In this document: one piece after another, positions 35,737 to 44,967 of the stretch
Layout: the number at the start of each line of letters is the position of its first letter
Position numbering within the stretch: the first letter of the stretch is position 1
Origin: Mesorhizobium loti R88b
GTDB lineage: Bacteria; Pseudomonadota; Alphaproteobacteria; Rhizobiales; Rhizobiaceae
Assembly: GCF_013170845.1 (NCBI RefSeq)
Contig: NZ_CP033367.1
Span: 5,023,001 to 5,087,000 of the forward strand
Direction: 5' to 3'
DNA length: 64,000 bases
The notes under the pieces: model-generated
Databases searched by the model: none
The model's input: the letters and a program-made list of their open reading frames with translations, nothing else
Told to the model about the DNA's origin: nothing
Program-made: the position numbers and the translations under genes

Positions 35737-36297
35737 TCAGCGCTCGATATTCTGCACGCTGGACGACAGGAGCTTCAGATTGTTGGCAACGGTCGGATCG
35801 TTGGGCGCCAGTTCGTAGGCCTTGAGAAAATTGCTGCGTGCGTCCTGCAGCTTGCCGCGCAGCAGATAGGAATAGCCGACATTATTGTAATATTCTGGCG
35901 ACGCGCCAACCAGCTTGAAGGCCCTGCTATAGGCCCGGTCGGCAAGGTCGAAGCGGTGGATACGATCGCAGGAAGCAGCCAGCCCCATCCAGGCGCCGCC
36001 GTCATTGGGCGCCAGTTGCGTCGCCTTGAAGAACAGGGCGCCGGAATTGCCGTAGTTTTCTGCGCGAAACTGGTTCGTGGCTTCGGCCACGGCCTGGTCC
36101 GAGGCATAGTACTCGACGTCGCTGACCGTCTTCAACCCATCAAAGGCATCGCCAAACGACGTCACGTCGCCCTTCGACGGCTCGTTAGTGCGAACGACAC
36201 CGCCCGTGGTGTCCGCACCATTTGTCTGACAGCCGGCAAGCGCCATCATCAGCAGACTGGCTGCGGCTACGGCTGCGAGGCGCATTGGCCCTGTCAT
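35737..36297 (-). CDS. tadD: TadD-like TPR lipoprotein
   Basis: Outer-membrane assembly lipoprotein of 186 residues. The signal peptide ends in the lipobox LAGC (near residue 23). Tetratricopeptide units follow: AEATNQFRAENYGNSGALFFKATQLAPNDGG in one, RAYSRAFKLVGASPEYYNNVGYSYLLRGK in another, and SNFLKAYELAPNDPTVANNL at the end. TadD-type proteins help the secretin reach the outer membrane. The ATG at 36297 has GGGGGATGAA upstream; an in-frame TTG at 36309 is less likely. Confidence 0.87.
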   Translation of the reverse strand: MTGPMRLAAVAAASLLMMALAGCQTNGADTTGGVVRTNEPSKGDVTSFGDAFDGLKTVSDVEYYASDQAVAEATNQFRAENYGNSGALFFKATQLAPNDGGAWMGLAASCDRIHRFDLADRAYSRAFKLVGASPEYYNNVGYSYLLRGKLQDARSNFLKAYELAPNDPTVANNLKLLSSSVQNIER

Positions 36298-36350
36298 TTC
36301 ATCCCCCAAGAGTCCTGCGACTCTATTTTAGAACCACAGCATATAACCAT

Positions 36351-37301
36351 TTAGAAGAAAATGCCCTTCATTCGAATGATAACCGGTAGCATCACCACCA
36401 TCATCACGACCGGAAAGATACAGAGCCCCAACGGGATCATCATCTTGACTGGCAAGGCATTGGCCCGCTCCTCGGCGCTAAGAATTCTCTGGCTGCGCAT
36501 CTCATCGCTATAGATACGCAACGCGTCCGTCAGGCTTGTTCCGAGTTCTTCCGACTGCCGGAAAAGCACGGCAAGAGCCCGTGCTTCCTCAAGTCCGATT
36601 CGATCCGCCAGCTCGCGCAACGCCTCGCGCAGTGGCTTCCCGGCGCGTAGCTGCAGATTCATGATCGAAAGTTGCACGCCAAGCCATTTATGTGTGCCCG
36701 CCAATTCCGCGCCAACGCGCTCCACAGCCGCCTCAAGGCTCATGCCGGCGTCGGCACAGGTAATCATCATATCCATGAAATCGGGGAAGCCACGGCGATA
36801 GATCTGCTTCTGCCCGTTTTCGAATCGGTCCAAGGCGATGCTTGGGATGACGATGCAGGCAAGGCCAAACAAGACTGAACCGGCGAGCGCAACAAAGCTG
36901 GGTAGCCCAGGCGGCAAAAATCGCGACAGGAACGTGTAGGTCAAAAAAAAGCCGACGCAGACCGTGCCGAGGCGGGACAGGGTGTAAACCAGCGGGGCGC
37001 TTGCCTGATGGAAACCTGCGCGAAAGAGCTTTGCCTCCAGCGCGCTTGGCTCGTTCCGCTCCCTTTCCATCGATCGGAAGTAGGCGTCGACCGGCCGCTG
37101 TGCCGAAATTCTTGCAGCCTGTTCCACCCCGAGCAGTGACCGACGTTCGCTAACCCCCTCCCCCATCAGACTTTGCGTGACCAATCTCCGCGTCTGCAGG
37201 GCCGGTAAAAAAACGAGCGCGCCGAACAGGAACATTGCCACCGCTGCCAGGAAAACGGCAATGGAAACCAGTAGGCTCAGGTCGAAGACGTTTGAAAACA
37301 C
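36351..37301 (-). CDS. tadC: Tad pilus inner-membrane protein TadC
   Basis: GspF-domain platform protein of 316 residues. The GspF core is seen in DFMDMMITCADAGMSLEAAVERVG and LGTSLTDALRIYSDEMRSQRILSAEERANALPVKM. Membrane helices are at the N-terminus, in the middle and at the end (PLGLCIFPVVMMVVMLPVII). The start is a GTG at 37299-37301 with GGGGAGCG upstream. It follows tadB with an 18-base gap. Confidence 0.92.
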   Translation of the reverse strand: MFSNVFDLSLLVSIAVFLAAVAMFLFGALVFLPALQTRRLVTQSLMGEGVSERRSLLGVEQAARISAQRPVDAYFRSMERERNEPSALEAKLFRAGFHQASAPLVYTLSRLGTVCVGFFLTYTFLSRFLPPGLPSFVALAGSVLFGLACIVIPSIALDRFENGQKQIYRRGFPDFMDMMITCADAGMSLEAAVERVGAELAGTHKWLGVQLSIMNLQLRAGKPLREALRELADRIGLEEARALAVLFRQSEELGTSLTDALRIYSDEMRSQRILSAEERANALPVKMMIPLGLCIFPVVMMVVMLPVIIRMKGIFF

Positions 37302-37319
37302 GTTTATGGCTCGCTCCCC

Positions 37320-38294
37320 TCAGAAATCAAAAATGACCATCCGGTACATGATGAAATCGCCCAGCAGAGCCAAACCTCCAAAACTCAGAAACGCGGGCAT
37401 GAGCATCGGGCTCTGCCACACATCTCCGTAATAAGAAGGGGCAATAACCTGAAGGACCAGGAATATCACGACGGGGAACAGTGAAATGATCCACGCCGAT
37501 GCTCGTCCTTCGGCCGAAAGGGCCTTGATTTTCAATCGAAGTTTCTGTCGTTCGCGCAGCACCGACGACAGATTGGATAGAATTTCGGTAAGATTACCGC
37601 CGGTCTTGGACTGGATTGACAGAGATACCGAGAGCAGATGCAGGCCTTCGAACCCCACCCGCTGGGAGAGTTTTCGCACGGCCTGTTCAATGCTGAGGCC
37701 GAAGGTGATTTCGTCCGAGACGATACCGAATTCGGTGCCAAGCGGGTCAGGCATTTCGCGTGCGACGAGACCAACAGCCACCGATGCCGGATGTCCAGCG
37801 CGCAAGGAACGCACGATCATGTCGAGTGCATCTGGCAATTGCTTTGCGAATTTCTGGATTCGTTTGTTGCGTGCCCGTCGGAGAACCAGAAATGGCAGGA
37901 CCAATCCGATCATTAAAAAGACAATGATCGAAAGCGTCAGCGAGAACTTCAGCAGTAGCGCCAGTATCAGCGCCAGCGTCAGTCCAGCAAAGAAAAATAT
38001 CGCAGCGAATGCCACCGGATTTCCGGTAACTCCGGACTGCGTATAGAGCCGATTAAGCGAAGTCACTCCAAATATAAAGTCACCTGAACCGGTCAGTCCG
38101 CGCTCGCGGAGCAATCCTTGCAGGGTCTTTTCTGCCGGCACCTGATCATCCAACCACCTCAGCCGCCGATTGATTGCGCCGACCCGTGCCCGACGGTTTA
38201 CAAAGGAAAGATATAGTGCCTCGCCAGCGAGGATAACCGATGCCGCCGCGAGAACATAAATCAGATACAGTGCGGTTTGGCCGGTCGGCATCAT
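37320..38294 (-). CDS. tadB: Tad pilus inner-membrane protein TadB
   Basis: GspF-domain platform protein of 324 residues that with TadC anchors the TadA motor. Features: N-terminal helix ALYLIYVLAAASVILAGEALYL, central helices, and the conserved FAKQLPDALDMIVRSLRAGH and SIQSKTGGNLTEILSNLSSVLRERQKL. The ATG at 38294 overlaps the tadA stop (ATGA), showing tight coupling to the motor gene. Confidence 0.92.
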   Translation of the reverse strand: MMPTGQTALYLIYVLAAASVILAGEALYLSFVNRRARVGAINRRLRWLDDQVPAEKTLQGLLRERGLTGSGDFIFGVTSLNRLYTQSGVTGNPVAFAAIFFFAGLTLALILALLLKFSLTLSIIVFLMIGLVLPFLVLRRARNKRIQKFAKQLPDALDMIVRSLRAGHPASVAVGLVAREMPDPLGTEFGIVSDEITFGLSIEQAVRKLSQRVGFEGLHLLSVSLSIQSKTGGNLTEILSNLSSVLRERQKLRLKIKALSAEGRASAWIISLFPVVIFLVLQVIAPSYYGDVWQSPMLMPAFLSFGGLALLGDFIMYRMVIFDF

Positions 38295-39676
38295 AGGGCG
38301 ACCTGCGGATTGAAGGCATCTTTCGCGAAATGATGCCCCAGTGTCGCCGCCTCCTGAGCAAAACGCGGACGGACACCGGTTGCACGAAAGTCTCCGATGA
38401 TCTTGCCTTCGGCGCTGATATCGCGACGCACGAAGTGGTAGATTTCCTGGAGCTGAACGACATTGCCCTCCATGCCGGTTATTTCCGATATGGATGTTAC
38501 CCGCCTGCCTCCGTCCGAGAGGCGCTGGGTCTGCACGATGATGTCGATGGCTGAAGCAATCTGCGCGCGAATGGAATCGTTGCTCATCGGCATGCCGGCC
38601 ATGCCGACCATCTGTTCCAGCCGCGATATCGCATCGCGCGGCGTGTTGGCGTGAATAGTGGTCATCGAGCCTTCATGGCCGGTGTTCATGGCCTGCAACA
38701 TGTCGAAGGCTTCCTCGCCGCGAACCTCGCCGACAATAATGCGGTCCGGCCGCATGCGCAGTGCGTTCTTCAGCAATTCGCGCTGGCGCACCTCGCCCTT
38801 GCCCTCGACATTGGGCGGACGCGTCTCCAGGCGGCCGACATGCGGCTGCTGCAACTGCAGTTCCGCCGCATCCTCGATTGTGATCAGACGCTCTCTGGAT
38901 GGGATGTAACTCGATAGTGCGTTGAGCAAGGTCGTCTTGCCGCTGCCGGTGCCGCCCGAAACCAGGATCGATTTACGCGCCTGTACGGCGATCCGTAGAA
39001 GATCGACCATTGGTGGTCGGATCGAATTGAACACCATCAAGCGTTCAAGCGAAAAGGGGTTCTTTGAGAACTTGCGGATCGACACCAGAGGGCCGTCAAC
39101 CGAAATGGGACGCACAGCGATATTGACGCGTGAACCATCCTCCAGCCGCGCATCAACCATCGGCGCCGATTCGTCGACGCGCCTGCCGATTGCCGAAACG
39201 ATCTTGTTGATGACGCGCAGCAGATGGGCCTCATCACGAAAGCGGATCTTAGTCTCCTCGATCATGCCATTTCGCTCGATGAAGACTCGCTTGTGGGTAT
39301 TGATCAAAATGTCGGCGATGGAATCGTCCTTGAGCAGTGGCTCGATCGGCCCCAGGCCCAGCATTTCGTCGGCGGTGTCGCTGGTCAGCTGATCGAGTTC
39401 GCGAGCATTCAGCGGCACACTGCGACCGCGCACGAACTCGCGCACGATGGGACGGATTTCGTTCAGGATCTCATCCTTCGAGGCCGTTTCGAGCGACGCG
39501 AGGTTGAACCGATCAATCAGATGTCGATGCAGATCGACCTTCAGCGCCAGGAACTCGTCGCCATGCGGTTCGAGATCGGCGACGGGCGGGGCGCTGTTGG
39601 CAACGGGGAGGACCGCTATCGAATCCACCCTTGGCTCTATCCGCGCCTCGCCACCCTTGATGAATCGCCCCAACAT
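38291..39676 (-). CDS. tadA: Tad pilus assembly ATPase TadA/CpaF
   Basis: Hexameric VirB11/GspE-type motor of 461 residues driving Flp pilus assembly. Walker A is GGTGSGKT at 241-248, the Asp box contains [23 protein letters not shown] and the His box [10 protein letters not shown]. The N-terminal domain with [26 protein letters not shown] (in two parts) is typical. It is the first gene of the leftward tad arm, divergent from flp across 540 bases. Confidence 0.95.
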   Translation of the reverse strand: MLGRFIKGGEARIEPRVDSIAVLPVANSAPPVADLEPHGDEFLALKVDLHRHLIDRFNLASLETASKDEILNEIRPIVREFVRGRSVPLNARELDQLTSDTADEMLGLGPIEPLLKDDSIADILINTHKRVFIERNGMIEETKIRFRDEAHLLRVINKIVSAIGRRVDESAPMVDARLEDGSRVNIAVRPISVDGPLVSIRKFSKNPFSLERLMVFNSIRPPMVDLLRIAVQARKSILVSGGTGSGKTTLLNALSSYIPSRERLITIEDAAELQLQQPHVGRLETRPPNVEGKGEVRQRELLKNALRMRPDRIIVGEVRGEEAFDMLQAMNTGHEGSMTTIHANTPRDAISRLEQMVGMAGMPMSNDSIRAQIASAIDIIVQTQRLSDGGRRVTSISEITGMEGNVVQLQEIYHFVRRDISAEGKIIGDFRATGVRPRFAQEAATLGHHFAKDAFNPQVAL

Positions 39677-40216
39677 AATCGCCTATGCTCCCCTTCGACG
39701 CATATTAGCTGAAACTAAACATTAACCACATGCGGCACAAGCGCCCGAACGTGGGCGCGCAGTCAATACTTTCAACATAGTTAAGGACCACCGTCGGAAA
39801 ATATCGTTTTTATTTCCACCTCCGGGTCACTCAAATATCATGGTGATTTAAGCTGTGAGGCATTCCGCAACCCTTGCGTGCTTAGGACACCTAACCCACC
39901 GACAATCCTCCCCTAACCCCTTAGATATAAAGGAATATGCGCTACTGCTAAAGTAGGCAAGACTTTATTAGCCAGTGGACACAAATGTGAACGAATGGTT
40001 AAGGGCGCTTGAAAAATCAGACGAATCAATGTCTTGCTGAAATTTAAGGTCGCGCTGAACTCGAAAGTTCATGTATTGGAAAGTTAAGGAACCATTAATC
40101 CCGTTTGACACCGCAAATTCTCGAGACCTAGGATCGAGATGACGGGGGATGCTGGGTATGGGGTACATCCTTGGCTCTGTCTCGTCGGGTTCAAACCTCC
40201 AAAGGGAGAAATTGAC
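39677..40216. promoter_or_regulatory. Divergent regulatory region of the two tad arms
   Basis: 540 bases, clearly richer in A/T than the flanking genes. It must carry the promoters of tadA (leftward) and flp (rightward). I see no credible gene. Several TTAA words occur; one pair forms a perfect CtrA site, listed separately. The ribosome site of flp (AAAGGGAGAA) is at 40201-40210. Confidence 0.6.
40084..40134 (+). promoter_or_regulatory. CtrA box and promoter of flp
   Basis: TTAA at 40084-40087 and TTAA at 40095-40098, separated by exactly seven bases, the full TTAA-N7-TTAA consensus of the cell-cycle regulator CtrA. Six bases later a sigma70-like promoter starts: TTGACA at 40105-40110 and TAGGAT at 40129-40134, spacing 18. 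The predicted transcript starts near 40141, about 75 bases before the flp ATG. CtrA control of pilA is established in Caulobacter; the use of this site here is inferred. Confidence 0.7.
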
Positions 40217-40399
40217 ATGAAGAAGCTCATGACGATGACCCGGCAGTTCCGCGACGACGAAAACGGCGCTGCTATGGTCGAATATTCTATCCTCATCGGT
40301 ATCATCACCGTTGCGGCTATTGCAGCCATCGGCGTTGTCGGTGGATACGTTTCTGGCAAGTGGACGACGCTGTCCACAACGCTGGTCCCGGCGGCATAA
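40217..40399 (+). CDS. flp: Flp pilin
   Basis: Major subunit of the Tad pilus, 60 residues before processing. Leader MKKLMTMTRQFRDDENG, cleavage after Gly17, mature start AAMVEYSILIGIITVAAIAAIG with Glu at +5 and Tyr at +6 as in all Flp pilins. The ATG at 40217 has AAAGGGAGAA upstream; an in-frame ATG at 40139 is rejected because it would spoil the leader. A single hydrophobic helix makes up most of the mature protein. A hairpin separates it from cpaB, fitting much higher pilin expression. Confidence 0.95.
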   Translation: MKKLMTMTRQFRDDENGAAMVEYSILIGIITVAAIAAIGVVGGYVSGKWTTLSTTLVPAA

Positions 40400-40452
40400 C
40401 AAGCGACAACCGTAAGGTTCTGAAGAACCGAACCGGCGCAATCCACAAAGCT

Positions 40453-40486
40453 CACCAGGCCCTGGTCGTATGACTTGGGCCTGGTG
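40453..40486 (+). terminator. Hairpin between flp and cpaB
   Basis: Perfect 10-bp stem, CACCAGGCCC at 40453-40462 and GGGCCTGGTG at 40477-40486, loop 14 bases. There is no T run. It lies 54 bases after the flp stop and 38 before cpaB, so it may stabilise the flp message or partly stop transcription to make pilin the most abundant product. Confidence 0.6.
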
Positions 40487-40524
40487 CCAACAGAGGCAAA
40501 TTCCGCACTTCAAGGCTTGGGATT

Positions 40525-41628
40525 ATGCGTGCAAACACTGTCATTATGATCGTCCTCGCCGGCGTGTTCGGCGTGCTGGCCGTGGTGCTCGCCAACATCT
40601 GGCTGGCCAACCAGCGCGGCGCGATTGCGCAGACCAATGATTCTCAGCGCGATACGGTCGTCGTGGCTGCGGTGGCGCTGAAGTTCGGCGACACGCTGTC
40701 GGCCGACAAGTTGCGCGAAGTCGCATGGCCGGCGGGCGCTGTTCCAGCTGGCGCTTTCAAGACAACAGAAGAACTCCTGACCAAAGACCTTCCGGCGGGC
40801 GGGGGTACCAAACAGGCGTTGCAGACGATTGGTATCAATGAACCTGTCCTCGCGAGCAAGATCACCGGGCCTGGCCAACGCGCTACGCTTTCGGCGGTTC
40901 TGGGCGAAGGCATGAAGGCAGTGTCCATCCGCGTCAACGACGTGCTTGGCGTCGCTGGATTCGTCTTCCCCGGCGACCGGGTCGATGTGTTGCTGACGCG
41001 CACCGTTCGCAATTCTGATGGCGTGGACCAGAGTTTTGTCGACGTCCTGCTTCAGAGCATGAAGGTGCTCGCTGTCGACCAGGTTGCCGATGAAAGCAAG
41101 GACAGCCCGACCGTGGTGAAGTCCGTGACGGTGGAGGCCAGCACCAGGGACGCCCAGAAACTGACCCTCGCCGCCGGCGCCGGACAGTTGTCGCTGGCGC
41201 TTCGCCAAGCCGCCGCCAGCAAGGGCGAAACGACCGAACGCGTCACGCTTTCCGATCTGACCGGCGAAATGCCGGCTGACGCGGCCAAGAAGCAAGCCGA
41301 ACTGGCCAGGCAGGCCGCCGCCGATACGGCAGCGGCTGCGGAACGTCAGAGCGCGGAAGACGCACGCAAGCGCGCGGATGACAAGATCGCGGGCCTGGCC
41401 CAGGCCGTGGACCGCGTGGGAAGCAAGCTCGACCAGTTGAGCAAGGTCAAGCCGCCGGCTCCTATCGTCGTATCGGCCCCGGCGCCGGAGGTGCACGAGG
41501 TCCCGAAAGAGGTGGTCAAATATGTGCAGCCGGAGCCGCCAGCGCTGGCGACGATCGGAGTCTTTCGGGGCGTGAAATTCGAATCCTATGAAGTGCCGCG
41601 ACAAAAACAACAAGCGACAGTGAATTGA
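40525..41628 (+). CDS. cpaB: Flp pilus assembly protein CpaB/RcpC
   Basis: Periplasmic/inner-membrane component of 367 residues with an N-terminal membrane anchor (VIMIVLAGVFGVLAVVLANIWL) and SAF/beta-clip domains (VALKFGDTLSADKLREVAWP, then VLGVAGFVFPGDRVDVLLTR). A helical Ala/Lys/Glu-rich segment around 250-310 and a Pro-rich part precede the end. CpaB proteins tune pilus assembly next to the secretin. ATG 40525. Confidence 0.92.
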   Translation: MRANTVIMIVLAGVFGVLAVVLANIWLANQRGAIAQTNDSQRDTVVVAAVALKFGDTLSADKLREVAWPAGAVPAGAFKTTEELLTKDLPAGGGTKQALQTIGINEPVLASKITGPGQRATLSAVLGEGMKAVSIRVNDVLGVAGFVFPGDRVDVLLTRTVRNSDGVDQSFVDVLLQSMKVLAVDQVADESKDSPTVVKSVTVEASTRDAQKLTLAAGAGQLSLALRQAAASKGETTERVTLSDLTGEMPADAAKKQAELARQAAADTAAAAERQSAEDARKRADDKIAGLAQAVDRVGSKLDQLSKVKPPAPIVVSAPAPEVHEVPKEVVKYVQPEPPALATIGVFRGVKFESYEVPRQKQQATVN

Positions 41629-41664
41629 GGGCTGCCCACCACGGCAGCATTTGGGGAGACGGGA

Positions 41665-43110
41665 ATGCAGGGGTTTTGGGTGAGGATGGCAGCGCTCGCG
41701 CTGTCCTGCTCCGCGACGCTACTAACGTGGAGTTTTGCGGCCAAAGCTGCAGACCGCTTCATTGATGTATCGAATCCCAGTGTCCATCGAATCTTCCTGC
41801 CGATGTCGCAGTCGGTGACGATCGCAGTGAACGCCACTCTTGGCGATATCGTCGTCGGCGACGAGAAGATCGCCGATGCCCAGCCCATGACCGACAAGAC
41901 GCTCTATGTCATCGGCAAGGGCGCCGGCACCACCACGGTCAATCTGTTTTCCGCGGACAAGCATTCGCTCGGCGTCATCCAGATCGAGGTCGGCGTCGAT
42001 GTCAGCGACATGGCGCAGGCGATCCGGCAGGTGGCGCCAAGGTCGCGCATTGAAATCGGCTCGGTCAACGGCAAGGTCAGGCTTGGCGGTCACGTCAAAG
42101 ACGCCGCGACGATGCAATCTATCCTGGAGGTCGCGCAGCAGTATGGTCCAGACGCCATCATCAACGCCGTCACCGTCGACGACAGCCAGCAGGTCAATCT
42201 CGAAGTCCGCATACTGGAAGCCAAGCGCAATGCCGGCCGTGATCTCGGCGTATCGATCCAAAGCACCAACGGCAGCGGTACAACGAAAGTTGGAACAGGC
42301 GTTGCTGCTTCAAACACAGACGGAACCGGGATTGGGGCGGGCGACATCGTCGGCGGCCTGCTGTCGAAAAGCAATCCTTTCGCATCGCTGATCACCCGCG
42401 TCATCGACAGCAACATCAAGGTCGACCTGGTCATCGAAGCCCTTGAGAACAAGGGCGTGGTTCGCACATTGGCTGAACCAAATCTCACCACACTGTCCGG
42501 CGAACCGGCCAGCTTCAACGCCGGCGGCGAAGTGCCGGTACGCAGCGTCGACGCCAACGGCCAAGTCCAGGTCTTGTTCAAGCAATTCGGCGTCAATCTG
42601 CTGTTCACGCCGGTCGTGCTCGACGATGGCAAGATCCATATGAAGCTTGCACCGGAAGTGAGTGACCTCAATGGCTTCACCACCGCCGGCGACCCGATTT
42701 TCACCAACCGCAAGCTGGAAACCGTTGTCGAATTGCGCGATGGCCAGAGCTTCGCGGTCGGTGGCCTTCTGTCGAGCAAAACCACCAAGCTGCAGAACCA
42801 GGTGCCGTGGCTTGGCCAGGTGCCAATCGTCGGCGCGCTGTTTCGCAATTCGAGCAACCAGAAGGAAGAGACCGAGCTTGTGGTGATCGTCACGCCGCAC
42901 ATTGTGCGGCCGGTGAAGCCCGGCGAACAACTGGCGACCCCGTTCGACAAGACGCGACCCGCCAACGATCCGGAATTCTTCGTGCTCGGTCAGCTCGAGG
43001 TGAACAAGGACATGATCCGCAAATATGAAACGGGCGACGGCGTCACCGGCCCCTACGGCCACATGCTGAACTTCAAATCGAAGGACAAGATGCTCTATGT
43101 CAAGAAATAG
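41665..43110 (+). CDS. cpaC: Outer-membrane secretin CpaC/RcpA
   Basis: Secretin of 481 residues forming the Tad outer-membrane pore. Signal peptide ends near AAKA|ADRF. An N-terminal pilus-specific domain (VTIAVNATLGDIVVGDEKIADA) and BON-like domain (SVNGKVRLGGHVKDAATMQ) precede the secretin core with VRTLAEPNLTTLSGEPASF (split), GGEVPVRSV and GQSFAVGGLLSS, and the end NQKEETELVVIVTPHIVRPV. It overlaps the lipoprotein gene that follows by 14 bases. Confidence 0.94.
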   Translation: MQGFWVRMAALALSCSATLLTWSFAAKAADRFIDVSNPSVHRIFLPMSQSVTIAVNATLGDIVVGDEKIADAQPMTDKTLYVIGKGAGTTTVNLFSADKHSLGVIQIEVGVDVSDMAQAIRQVAPRSRIEIGSVNGKVRLGGHVKDAATMQSILEVAQQYGPDAIINAVTVDDSQQVNLEVRILEAKRNAGRDLGVSIQSTNGSGTTKVGTGVAASNTDGTGIGAGDIVGGLLSKSNPFASLITRVIDSNIKVDLVIEALENKGVVRTLAEPNLTTLSGEPASFNAGGEVPVRSVDANGQVQVLFKQFGVNLLFTPVVLDDGKIHMKLAPEVSDLNGFTTAGDPIFTNRKLETVVELRDGQSFAVGGLLSSKTTKLQNQVPWLGQVPIVGALFRNSSNQKEETELVVIVTPHIVRPVKPGEQLATPFDKTRPANDPEFFVLGQLEVNKDMIRKYETGDGVTGPYGHMLNFKSKDKMLYVKK

Positions 43111-43387
43111 CGCCTTGATCCTCATTCTTTGCAACGGCCTGCTGGCGGGCTGCGCCGCAGACTATCTGAACCACTATGATTCGATAACTTTGGCCGCCGG
43201 TGACACGCAGAAATACAATTCGCTGCTGCAGACGGTCGACCCTTTCAATCCTGCCTCGAAGAACACAAGGATCGGAGACGACGGCGTCCGCGCCGCCAAT
43301 GTCGTTCAAAAATACAGAAGTCCGCCGCCTCCGCCGCCAACAACGAACATGACGGTCAATGTAACGCCATCCAGTCCGGTGAATTGA
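43097..43387 (+). CDS. Small Tad-locus lipoprotein (CpaD-like fragment family)
   Basis: A 96-residue predicted lipoprotein: signal peptide with lipobox LLAGC near residue 18, then HYDSITLAAGDTQKYNSLLQ and VDPFNPASKNTRIGDDG and a Pro-rich end (PPPPPP). The block DSITLAAGD...TVDPF...VVQKYR resembles the pattern of CpaD-type Tad proteins and of short rhizobial relatives, but this protein is far shorter than classical CpaD (about 220 residues). It takes the position of cpaD between cpaC and the pseudopilin genes and overlaps cpaC by 14 bases, so it is probably an outer-membrane accessory of the secretin. Confidence 0.78.
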   Translation: MSRNSALILILCNGLLAGCAADYLNHYDSITLAAGDTQKYNSLLQTVDPFNPASKNTRIGDDGVRAANVVQKYRSPPPPPPTTNMTVNVTPSSPVN

Positions 43388-43459
43388 ACAGAAGGATGCG
43401 GTTTCAGTGCGCCAGGCCAAACGAGGGAACCTGGCGTCAGGGGAGCAAAGAGTAAGGCC

Positions 43460-44962
43460 ATGCTGCGGACCATTCGCGCGTTCTGGCACGATCAGAGGGG
43501 AATAGCGCTGATCCTCGTCAGCGTCACGCTGCCGGCGATCATCGGCTTTTCTTTGCTCGCGATCGACATGAGCCGGGTCAACAATCTGCACAATGATTTG
43601 CAGAAGGCGGCGGATGCCTTTGCATTGGCTGGAGCCGCCGAGCTTGATGGCTTGCCTGGCTCGTGGGCCAGAGCCGAACGCGCCATGGCGACACTTGTTA
43701 CCAACCAGGCCACATTCTCGACCGTTGGCTCTACTGGCCGGTTCACTTTGACGTCCGGGCAACCGGGCGGCACCGCACAATGCAACAGCGCCGGCAACAT
43801 TTCGTGGTGCTTCCTGAAGACCTTACCCGCGTCGGACGGAGCTCCGGTCACCAGCGCAAATTATGCCAATGCAACGCAATCCATCGGCGAAGATGAAACT
43901 GCATTCATCGAAGTGAAGGTGGCGCCGACCGGATTCGCCGCCATCTTCCCGGCGTCGTTTCTGACGGGCAATTCGGCCAGTAACAGCTTCAACGTTGCAG
44001 CCCAGGCGACTGCCGGGTTCACGTCGGGCGTCTGCGACTACACGCCCGTTTTCATGTGCAACCCGTATGAGGATACATCCCTCACCGGAGGAGTCACGCT
44101 GGAACAGGCGGCGCAAACCAGGCAGTACCGGCGCCGCCAGATCCTGCTGCGCGGAGACGGATCTTACTTTCCCGGGAACTTCGCTTTCCTGGCTTCGCCG
44201 TTTGGCAACGGCGCCAATCAGCTCGAAAAAATGCTCGCCGATTCCAAGCCGCAAAATTGCTATTCGCGCGACGGCGTCGACACCGAGCCGGGACAGAACG
44301 CCGGACCTGTTGAGAACGGTATCAACTCGCGCTTCGGCATCGATTCGTCAAACTACTCGGACGGACCCGCAGTCAATGTGCGCAAGGGCGCCAAGAACGG
44401 CAGCCAGTTCGTCAAGAGTAACAAGGTCGACTATGAAACAGACCCGACGAAGGGTGTCGGGCTCGAGCGCGATGCGTGCCAGATCGCCGGCAACTGCACC
44501 ATGATGAGCGGCCGCATGGGCGACGGCAACTGGAATTTCGCGCGTTACTGGGCCGCCAATCATCCCACACGTGCCGTGCCAGCGGCTCTATCAGGAACCG
44601 GCGCGAATCTCCCTACCCGTTATGAGGTCTATCGATACGAGATCGACAACAATATCTTTCAAGATGCTGCAGTCGGTGGCGAAACGGGTATCCCGCCTGC
44701 GGGGGCAGGCACCCCGATCTCGATCCCAGACCGTCGGTTGCTTTACGGCGCAATCCTCGACTGCAATGCGCTCACGGCTGCGGGCACGAATTTCAGCGGC
44801 CGCCAGACGGGCATTCCGGTGAGGAGGTTCGGCAGCTTCTTCATCACCGAGCCGATCAAAGACGGTAAGAATATCTACGTCGAGTTGGTCGACATCACCG
44901 GCAAGGGCGGCAACGGTACGCTCGACAACTACCTGCGCGACGAAGCGCAGCTATACCGGTGA
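43460..44962 (+). CDS. tadG: TadG-like pilus assembly protein
   Basis: A 500-residue protein with an N-terminal TadG-like anchor: RGIALILVSVTLPAIIGFSLLAIDMSR and then NLHNDLQKAADAFALAGAAEL. The C-terminal part is exported, rich in Asn/Gly and contains several cysteines (CDYTPVFMCNP, NCYSRDGVD, CQIAGNCTM, ILDCNALT), perhaps disulfide-bonded; I do not see a von Willebrand domain with a MIDAS motif. TadG proteins are poorly understood minor components. It leads directly into tadE (stop and start within a few bases). Confidence 0.83.
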   Translation: MLRTIRAFWHDQRGIALILVSVTLPAIIGFSLLAIDMSRVNNLHNDLQKAADAFALAGAAELDGLPGSWARAERAMATLVTNQATFSTVGSTGRFTLTSGQPGGTAQCNSAGNISWCFLKTLPASDGAPVTSANYANATQSIGEDETAFIEVKVAPTGFAAIFPASFLTGNSASNSFNVAAQATAGFTSGVCDYTPVFMCNPYEDTSLTGGVTLEQAAQTRQYRRRQILLRGDGSYFPGNFAFLASPFGNGANQLEKMLADSKPQNCYSRDGVDTEPGQNAGPVENGINSRFGIDSSNYSDGPAVNVRKGAKNGSQFVKSNKVDYETDPTKGVGLERDACQIAGNCTMMSGRMGDGNWNFARYWAANHPTRAVPAALSGTGANLPTRYEVYRYEIDNNIFQDAAVGGETGIPPAGAGTPISIPDRRLLYGAILDCNALTAAGTNFSGRQTGIPVRRFGSFFITEPIKDGKNIYVELVDITGKGGNGTLDNYLRDEAQLYR

Positions 44963-44967
44963 CCGCG

